From the NCBI GenBank assembly GCA_035692985.1, contig DASSHG010000009.1, positions 62,001 through 126,000 of the forward strand: DNA of 64,000 nucleotides. Reading direction: 5' to 3'. Below the pieces are notes generated by a model that saw nothing but the letters and a program-made list of their open reading frames with translations, was not told where the DNA came from and did no database searches. The DNA is from JARIHC01 sp035692985 (GTDB lineage: Bacteria; Patescibacteriota; Saccharimonadia; Saccharimonadales; UBA4665). The translations under genes were made by a program, and so were the position numbers. Position 1 is the first letter of the stretch. Each line of letters opens with the position of its first letter. Positions 58,178 through 64,000 of the stretch are shown here, in pieces.

Positions 58178-59830
58178 ATGTCTCACGCGGTTCTTTTCCC
58201 ATTACTGTTTATTTTCCAGGTTATGTGGTTTCTTACGCCTGGATTGTATTCGGCACTTTGGCTTGCCCGCAAGAGACAGGTTACTCATATGTACATCGTG
58301 CCAGTGGCTGGAGTCCTTAGCTGCCTATACGCCTATGGTGCGTTTTGGTTATTTTTCATAAATCACTCTTTGGGTTTAGCGTATAGTGTGGCTGTTGGTT
58401 TCACGGGTTTGTTTTTACTGATTAGACTACTTGTTGATAAGTCTCTTCGCAAGCTAGTATCCGGAGTTAATGTAGCGCTACCGTTAGCTTTATGGTGTTT
58501 TGGGGCGTTTTTTTATAGTTCAGCGACATTTGCCTGCCGCGTTACCCCGCTGGCTACTCAATCCGATCAATTCTGTTACGTGCACCAAGTTACCTTTGAT
58601 AACATTCTGCCGAAGATCTTCGCTGACAACGTTTATAACGGCCACCCTAAGGCTTTGATGGGAGATTGGCAGGCAAGCGACCGTCCCCCCTTACAGTCCG
58701 GTGCTAGCTTGTTAGAGGCGCCTCTCACGGAATCTTCCAGGACTAATGCTACAAGCTATCAGCTACTGGCGGTTTTCTTGCAAGTTTTGTGGATTCCTGC
58801 GGTTTGGGTTCTAGGAAGAAAATTAGGACTCTCAGGCGGTCAGTTAGCCGCTGTATTAATTTTATGCTTCAGTAGTGGTTTTTTCTTTTTCAACAGTGTG
58901 TTTGTGTGGCCAAAGTTGTTGGCAGGCGCGTTGGCAAGTATTGGTTTTTGTTTGTTGTTATTCGAGAAAGCCTCGCTCGCTCGTTGGAGCCTTGCCAGCG
59001 CCGCCATGGCCCTTGCTTTGCTGGCTCATGGCGGCGTTGTGTTCGCCCTGCCCCCACTGATGATCTTATTACTTACAAAACGTTTCTTCCCTGGATGGAG
59101 AATCGTTTCCGTAAGCTTGGCGTCCGCTCTGGTACTTTTTATGCCGTGGATGGCTTACCAGCATTTTTACGATCCGCCTGGCAATAGACTGATGAAGTGG
59201 TCATTGGCAGGCGACACAAAAGTGGACAGCCTCGGGTTTGGTCAAGCATTACAACAGGCCTACACCCAAGCGGGTATTACGGGCAGCGCGGAAAACAAGT
59301 TATCGAACACCACCACCCTTTTTTATGCGCCCAACGGTCAGAATCAAGCTTACGGGCAAGGTCGTATCGGCGTGGCTCGCGACACAGAACTTCGTTTTAC
59401 ATTCTTCGGACTTGGGCTGCTCAATCTCGGCTGGCTAGGTCTGTTCATGCCAAGTTTTCGAAAACGTATTCGGCAAAGCAAGATCAACGTACCGCGCTTA
59501 AAAATAGTACTCGGCATCGCTGTTGCATCGCTAGCATTTTGGGTGCTCATTATGTTTGGGCCTGGCACGACCATAGTCCAAAGCGCGTCGTACCTTACGA
59601 TGTTGTTATTATTCAGCGGGCTGTCTGCGCTGGTTACGCTTTTCCCTCGCAGCCTGCTCCACTCATTACTAACGCTAAAAGTAGCCTATTTTATTCTGAT
59701 TTGGATTTTAGCGGTCTATCTTCACCACTTCATTGGTCGGTTATATGTACTGTACGAGCTATTGGCATTGGCTGGAATCACGTATTGCTTGCTATTAACA
59801 ACTAAACACAAGTTTACCGACAAAAGCTAA
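58178..59830 (+). CDS. Large polytopic membrane protein (glycan-related, family unclear)
   Basis: 550 residues with about 12-13 TM helices and a large extracytoplasmic stretch (about 115-185, with two Cys: FACRVTPLATQSDQFCYVHQ). No clear GT39 DE motif at the first loop. Resembles the integral membrane proteins often found beside GT2 enzymes in surface glycan clusters. SD AGAGG 9 nt before ATG. Overlaps the convergent 59827 gene by 4 nt. Substrate unknown. Confidence 0.7.
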   Translation: MSHAVLFPLLFIFQVMWFLTPGLYSALWLARKRQVTHMYIVPVAGVLSCLYAYGAFWLFFINHSLGLAYSVAVGFTGLFLLIRLLVDKSLRKLVSGVNVALPLALWCFGAFFYSSATFACRVTPLATQSDQFCYVHQVTFDNILPKIFADNVYNGHPKALMGDWQASDRPPLQSGASLLEAPLTESSRTNATSYQLLAVFLQVLWIPAVWVLGRKLGLSGGQLAAVLILCFSSGFFFFNSVFVWPKLLAGALASIGFCLLLFEKASLARWSLASAAMALALLAHGGVVFALPPLMILLLTKRFFPGWRIVSVSLASALVLFMPWMAYQHFYDPPGNRLMKWSLAGDTKVDSLGFGQALQQAYTQAGITGSAENKLSNTTTLFYAPNGQNQAYGQGRIGVARDTELRFTFFGLGLLNLGWLGLFMPSFRKRIRQSKINVPRLKIVLGIAVASLAFWVLIMFGPGTTIVQSASYLTMLLLFSGLSALVTLFPRSLLHSLLTLKVAYFILIWILAVYLHHFIGRLYVLYELLALAGITYCLLLTTKHKFTDKS

Positions 59831-61215
59831 AGCGCATGAAGAGGAATTAAAATGTGCAACAGCACATACACATTCACGAGAGCGAGAATTGCCGGCCATA
59901 AAAATAACCCAGCATTGTTAAGGTGAATAGAAACTCGGGCTAAGACGGTCGCTAGACCGACAGTACAGAAAATAGCGAAGGCACTTAAGCCTATGTAGGC
60001 AACTCTACCTTCTGCCTGTACGGTAGTCCGAGCAATGATGTAAGTCGTTAAAAGACCGGTCGCAACGGCAGTCACTAGAAATAACGCCCGCCACCACTCA
60101 CCAGAGTACCAGTGCCGAACATATTTCCGCATATATACACCGACCCCGACAAACGAAATAAATGCCAACGCCCAAAGTGATGTATTTACCCATCCAGGAA
60201 GAATGAGCTGGTTCCAGCCTCCGTCATACCACGCTGTGCTATGTAATTCCGACGGCAAGAAATGTATGAACCGCTGGGTATTAAACCAAGAAACCGGCTT
60301 GATCAGGCCCGGTATAGCTGCCTCTAGGTAGTTATTGCTAGCAGCCTGAGCAATTGGATCGCCATACATTTTCCAGTTATATAAAAGCCACCAGGCACAA
60401 AGCAACATAAAACCGCCTGCGTATAGTGCAGTTCCTGACAAAAAGTGTTTTTCCTTTTTATATAGGAAGCAGGCAAGTATGGCAAAAAACAAAATAGACA
60501 GAGGCAGGCTGTTTAACTTAGTAAGGGTAGCTGCTCCAGCTGTCGCGCCCATTAGAAAGCTATACAATCGAAGACGCTTATCTTCCGCTGTACAGCACTT
60601 AACTGCTAAATAAAGTAATAGCGAACATAGCATCACCACCAAGGAGTCATTTGTCACTACAGAATTGATCACAAGTTGTTTCGGCAGCAACACCACGAAA
60701 AGCGTCGCCGCTACTGAAAAATTGATTTTTTTCGTTAAAGCGTTGGCCACAAGAAACGTAAAGATTACCGTGCCCAGCCCAAAAAGTATCGATAAGACCC
60801 TCAGTTCGTGTACCCAGACAGCTTCTTGCTTCAGGCGGGAGTTATAGTTATGCGACAAGCCCAGTTTCGGCTGGGTACTCGGACCAAGCGCCTCGCCACC
60901 CGCCACAGGTATCGGGTCAGGCTCAAAGACTGGTATACTGAGTATTTTTTGCCATCCGGCTAATGCTATGTAATATAGCGGCGGCTGGTGTGATTCGTGG
61001 CCATTAGCCAAACTAATGTGCGGTATATGATGATAAGCTACAATCCGTTCAGCATAGATAGTGTGGTCAGCTTCATCATTCGCCTCCCATGCAGGCGTCC
61101 ATAAACTGTACATAAGAGCTAGCACTAGGTAGAAAGTACATACTATAGCCAGAATTAATATTTTTTTAGATGGTTTTCTAAATTTTGATTTATTTTTATT
61201 GTCAGTCTTGGTCAT
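59827..61215 (-). CDS. GT39/PMT-like membrane glycosyltransferase
   Basis: 462 residues from ATG 61215, about 10 TM helices. The first extracytoplasmic loop contains WTPAWEANDEADHTIYAERI, an acidic pair plus His in the position of the GT-C catalytic DE motif. Such enzymes move sugars from polyprenyl-phosphate donors to proteins or glycans outside the cell. A basic cytoplasmic N-terminus (KKNKSKFRKPSKK-like) precedes TM1. Follows the 61230 gene by 14 nt. Confidence 0.72.
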   Translation of the reverse strand: MTKTDNKNKSKFRKPSKKILILAIVCTFYLVLALMYSLWTPAWEANDEADHTIYAERIVAYHHIPHISLANGHESHQPPLYYIALAGWQKILSIPVFEPDPIPVAGGEALGPSTQPKLGLSHNYNSRLKQEAVWVHELRVLSILFGLGTVIFTFLVANALTKKINFSVAATLFVVLLPKQLVINSVVTNDSLVVMLCSLLLYLAVKCCTAEDKRLRLYSFLMGATAGAATLTKLNSLPLSILFFAILACFLYKKEKHFLSGTALYAGGFMLLCAWWLLYNWKMYGDPIAQAASNNYLEAAIPGLIKPVSWFNTQRFIHFLPSELHSTAWYDGGWNQLILPGWVNTSLWALAFISFVGVGVYMRKYVRHWYSGEWWRALFLVTAVATGLLTTYIIARTTVQAEGRVAYIGLSAFAIFCTVGLATVLARVSIHLNNAGLFLWPAILALVNVYVLLHILIPLHAL

Positions 61216-61229
61216 CAATACTAAAAACG

Positions 61230-62570
61230 TTAGTAGCCAGCTAGGCCCTTGGCTTTAACATATTCAAGTCGGGGTCGTACTACCTGCGGATTAGGGTATG
61301 TAAGCTGAAGACAGCTGTCTGTTGGGTCTTGTGCATGAGTACACGATTTAATTTCTTTAAAAAGCGCTGATTGGCTTTGAAAACCTTGCACGCCAATTAC
61401 ATAGCTAGAGATAAGTATTGGTACATTAAACAGTACAACAAGTCCGATAATCATATGTTTCGTCGACCGGCTGATGCGCTCGGTATTTATTAAAAGAGTA
61501 AAGGTTAAGCCAATTAGGCCAATGATATACAGTAATGAAAGCGTCGTATAGCGGCTGCTGAGCGCAAAACCGATGCCATAGCCAAGACGGCCAAAAGCAG
61601 TCGATAAAGCACATAAGAGACCGTAAAGAATTATTGCTAGCCACGGTAAGCAGAGCCGTAGATTCTTATCACGTCGCGTCCAGACTACCCATAACAGCGG
61701 TACCACAGCCAATAGCAACATCGCACCCACCAAGTCAGCCGTTTGTATATTGCCGTTGTTTGCTCCGGCTATGCTGCCAATAAAAGCTACGAAAAACTCT
61801 ACGAATAGAAAAACGTGATGCACAAGAACCGTCGTGGCCGGACCGTTTGGAGTTTCTGTCTGGGCATAATGGTAATAGTACAACGCTGTCGTCAAGATAC
61901 CGGCAGCCGTCCAAATAATAACCGGTTTTTTAGGCTGCTTGCCAAATGCCAGTAGAAAAATCCCGATCAACCAGGCAAACACTCCGCTGGCTAAAGAGAA
62001 CGTCGCTAAAAAGGCAGTGGCCAGAGCTCCAGCGAACAACTCTTTTCGATAACGCTTTTGTACAGGATCAACAAACTTGAACAGCAGAAAAATAGTTGCC
62101 ACTACGAATAATACGCACATAAACCATTCTAGTTGCCACCCCCAGAGCCAATTGCCCCATTGCACTGGCGAGAAAAACCAGGCAGCTATAAGAGCACCCG
62201 CAAGAGTGGTCCAACGAAGAATCGTTTTTTTAACCAGCCTAAACAACAAGGTAGCTGTTGCCACCGCACATATAAAACCAATCAGCACTTCGGCGCTTGT
62301 CTGCCAGTGAGTAATATATGCGCTTATTAGAGCAGCCAATAATGGGAAAAATATTCGGTGTTCGTTGTGCTGTCGCCACAAGTCAGCAAAACCTAATGTA
62401 TGATGATCGATTTTTTGAAATAGCGGTACCATCTCCCATTGATCGTAAAAGGGCGTGTTAACTCCGTAATGAACAATTAAGACCAGCGTAAACAAAGCAA
62501 TGACAGCTAGAGGTACGTAAAAAAACGCGTTTCCTGTTATGCTGGCTTTTAGTTTGCGAACAGTGCTCAT
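61230..62570 (-). CDS. Polytopic membrane protein of the glycan locus
   Basis: 446 residues with about 11 TM helices. After TM1 the loop NTPFYDQWEMVPLFQKIDHH then TLGFADLWRQHNEHRIFFPL carries Asp/Glu/His residues often seen in GT-C-like membrane proteins of unknown function. C-terminal tail has two Cys (KSCTHAQDPTDSCLQLTYPN), probably extracytoplasmic and disulfide-bonded. TATACT 9 nt before the ATG; upstream gene of the 59827 pair. Confidence 0.68.
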   Translation of the reverse strand: MSTVRKLKASITGNAFFYVPLAVIALFTLVLIVHYGVNTPFYDQWEMVPLFQKIDHHTLGFADLWRQHNEHRIFFPLLAALISAYITHWQTSAEVLIGFICAVATATLLFRLVKKTILRWTTLAGALIAAWFFSPVQWGNWLWGWQLEWFMCVLFVVATIFLLFKFVDPVQKRYRKELFAGALATAFLATFSLASGVFAWLIGIFLLAFGKQPKKPVIIWTAAGILTTALYYYHYAQTETPNGPATTVLVHHVFLFVEFFVAFIGSIAGANNGNIQTADLVGAMLLLAVVPLLWVVWTRRDKNLRLCLPWLAIILYGLLCALSTAFGRLGYGIGFALSSRYTTLSLLYIIGLIGLTFTLLINTERISRSTKHMIIGLVVLFNVPILISSYVIGVQGFQSQSALFKEIKSCTHAQDPTDSCLQLTYPNPQVVRPRLEYVKAKGLAGY

Positions 62571-62579
62571 TCTTTATCG

Positions 62580-62585
62580 AGTATA
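62580..62585 (-). promoter_or_regulatory. -10 box of the 62570 gene
   Basis: TATACT on the minus strand, 9 nt before ATG(62570). Confidence 0.45.
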
Positions 62586-62658
62586 GCAAACCCTGATTAT
62601 AAGAGATATCTTCGTCGTGTTGTATGAAATATTATGATAAAATAATCACACGAGTTGT

Positions 62659-62664
62659 TAAAAT
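62659..62664 (+). promoter_or_regulatory. -10 box of the 62671 gene, leaderless
   Basis: TAAAAT, 6 nt before ATG(62671). Confidence 0.45.
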
Positions 62665-62670
62665 AAATAT

Positions 62671-63207
62671 ATGTCATTATCACTGTTTCACCGTCACAAA
62701 AAATATTGGATTGGGCTATTGCTTGGGGTGGTTGTGATTATTGTAGGCGCAAAGCTTTTTGAGGTTGGACCGTTTCACACAGAAACTCCTACCACTTCCG
62801 GTGCATCATTTAACACAAAGGGCGAGAAAAAAAGTTCTAGTCAGGCTAAGCCAACAAAGCCCTCGGGCCCTTCGACAGCTATGCCTTCTACTACAGTACT
62901 GCTGGCGCCGTTTGGTAACTTCGTTAGTAACCATCATCCCAACCTTAGCGGTTCGCCTGCCCCCAATACTATGTCTTCTGTTTGCAACACAACGCCCGGC
63001 GCCTCGTGCAAGATTATCTTCACAAAAGACGGCACCACCAAAGAACTTGTCTCACAAACAGCTGACGCGAATGGCTCAGTTTATTGGAATTGGAAATTAC
63101 AAGATATTGATCTTTCGTCCGGATCTTGGAAGATTCAGGCAATTACTAGCTTGAACGGCCAAACTAAAACTGCGTCCGATGCCATGGATTTGGTGGTTAC
63201 CCAGTGA
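62671..63207 (+). CDS. Membrane-anchored extracytoplasmic Ig-like protein
   Basis: 178 residues. Basic N-terminus (FHRHKKYW), a signal anchor (about 11-28, WIGLLLGVVVIIVGAKLF), a Thr/Ser/Lys/Pro-rich spacer, then a beta domain with two Cys (SVCNTTPGASCKIIFTKDGT; SWKIQAITSLNGQTKTASDA) of the kind found in Ig-like secreted modules. Leaderless start. It overlaps the next gene (GTGA), so the two secreted proteins are co-translated. Confidence 0.72.
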   Translation: MSLSLFHRHKKYWIGLLLGVVVIIVGAKLFEVGPFHTETPTTSGASFNTKGEKKSSSQAKPTKPSGPSTAMPSTTVLLAPFGNFVSNHHPNLSGSPAPNTMSSVCNTTPGASCKIIFTKDGTTKELVSQTADANGSVYWNWKLQDIDLSSGSWKIQAITSLNGQTKTASDAMDLVVTQ

Positions 63208-64000
63208 AACATGTAATTAACCTTGGTTTAGCTCTCATTGTAGGCTCTGTATTGGCATTCCCGTTTGCCGCCACTGCACACGCTGAATCATTTAACAGCA
63301 ATAATATTATTGACGATAGTGTTTTTAATAACAGTATGTCAATGAGTCCTGGGCAGATTGATTCCTGGTTAAACGCTAACTTCCCCACTAGCTGTATAAG
63401 CCCTAATAGTGGTTTTTCCGCTAGAGTGCCGAATGGTTATACGCCTTCCGGTGGCTTTACTTATGGTGATTTTGGTACAACCGGTCTAGTGATTGCTACT
63501 GCTGCTCAGGTGTACGGTATAAATCCTCAGGCTTTGCTCGTAACCCTGCAAAAAGAACAAGGTCTTGTCTCCGGTGGTGCCGGTTTCTGCGATAATGGTG
63601 ACGAAAATAAATATGCCGCGGCTATGGGCTATGGTTGTCCGGACAGCGGTACCGTACATAGCTATTCAGGTATTAGCTTATACAAACGGGGTAGCGTGGA
63701 GCATACCAGCACTGGCTCAACTTGCGTCAATAGCGCTGCAGCGGCAGGATTTTCGCAACAAGTTATCCGTGCGGCATGGTTGTTGAAGTTTGGGCAGCAG
63801 CGATCTTTAGGCAATGTTGGCTGGGCCGTAGTAGGCGGACCATGGAATAATTCTGATGACCCTTCGACCCCCTATGGAGGCCCTATGACACAAGGAAATC
63901 TCAGTCGCGGTGACGGCAGCTCAACAACTTTTTATGACGGTTACACCACAATTGACGGAGTAGCGACACACATGGACACGGGCGCAACAGCTGCTTTGTA
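63204..64000 (+). CDS. Secreted protein with lysozyme-like/hemagglutinin-type domain (partial, runs off right edge)
   Basis: At least 265 residues, no stop before the window end. GTG 63204 overlaps the preceding TGA. Signal peptide MKHVINLGLALIVGSVLAFP then FAATAHA; mature start ESFNSNNIIDDSVFNNSMSM and SPGQIDSWLNANFPTSC is the pattern of a secreted family common in Saccharibacteria and Actinobacteria. A central ATAAQVYGINPQALLVTLQK EQGLVSG matches a lysozyme-like glutamate helix. Several Cys suggest disulfides. Peptidoglycan hydrolysis is plausible. Confidence 0.78.
   Translation, partial: MKHVINLGLALIVGSVLAFPFAATAHAESFNSNNIIDDSVFNNSMSMSPGQIDSWLNANFPTSCISPNSGFSARVPNGYTPSGGFTYGDFGTTGLVIATAAQVYGINPQALLVTLQKEQGLVSGGAGFCDNGDENKYAAAMGYGCPDSGTVHSYSGISLYKRGSVEHTSTGSTCVNSAAAAGFSQQVIRAAWLLKFGQQRSLGNVGWAVVGGPWNNSDDPSTPYGGPMTQGNLSRGDGSSTTFYDGYTTIDGVATHMDTGATAAL

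Overview
The window looks like chromosomal sequence of a Patescibacteria (CPR) member, most likely a Candidatus Saccharibacteria-type epibiont. This is an inference from gene content: murJ, ftsH, tilS, a short archaeal-type AspRS, a murC-like ligase, many small secreted or membrane hypotheticals, surface-polysaccharide genes and little biosynthesis. TGA is used as an ordinary stop, so it is not a code-25 lineage. A marker-gene phylogeny was not possible.

Layout. 1-9.9 kb: core genes (radC, murJ, ftsH, tilS, a histidine-phosphatase/HD-hydrolase pair, a secreted GH25-like protein, a DivIC/FtsB-like protein). All three CAU-anticodon tRNAs lie here: elongator Met, initiator fMet and TilS-dependent Ile2. 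9.98-24.09 kb: a GC-rich integrated element abutting tRNA-Ile2(CAU). It carries a large serine recombinase whose reading frame runs into the tRNA, a replication-relaxation protein, a VirD4/TraG-like ATPase, a coupled string of small (mostly membrane) proteins, an XRE regulator fused to an NBR1-type Ig-like domain, a multi-pass membrane protein, a secreted polysaccharide deacetylase, a secreted beta-propeller protein, a second XRE regulator and a hairpin-rich gene-free stretch. 24.1-42.6 kb: native genes again (pyrE-like, dus, ABC-2 exporter, murC-like, a tsaC/MazG/NUDIX/VOC operon, aspS, CBS membrane protein, DsbA-like). A cobalamin-riboswitch-like leader precedes an unrecognised 503-residue zinc-ribbon protein, next to a LexA-type DNA-binding domain that has no protease. 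42.6-62.6 kb: surface glycan locus (Wzy-like polymerase, GtrA proteins, initiating glycosyltransferase, GT4, rmlBCDA, ugd+uxs for UDP-xylose, two CDP-paratose-epimerase-like SDRs, GT2, methyltransferase, large membrane proteins). 62.6-64 kb: two secreted proteins, the last running off the end.

The most general signal is promoter architecture. About twenty native genes have a -10 hexamer ending 6-10 nt before the start codon, which implies leaderless or near-leaderless mRNAs. Three divergent gene pairs share overlapping, self-complementary -10 boxes. Several genes of the inserted element instead have clear Shine-Dalgarno sites. The other main points are the riboswitch, the element with its candidate minimal DNA-transfer module and host-like secreted cargo, and a tRNA-Leu(UAG) with G at the discriminator position.
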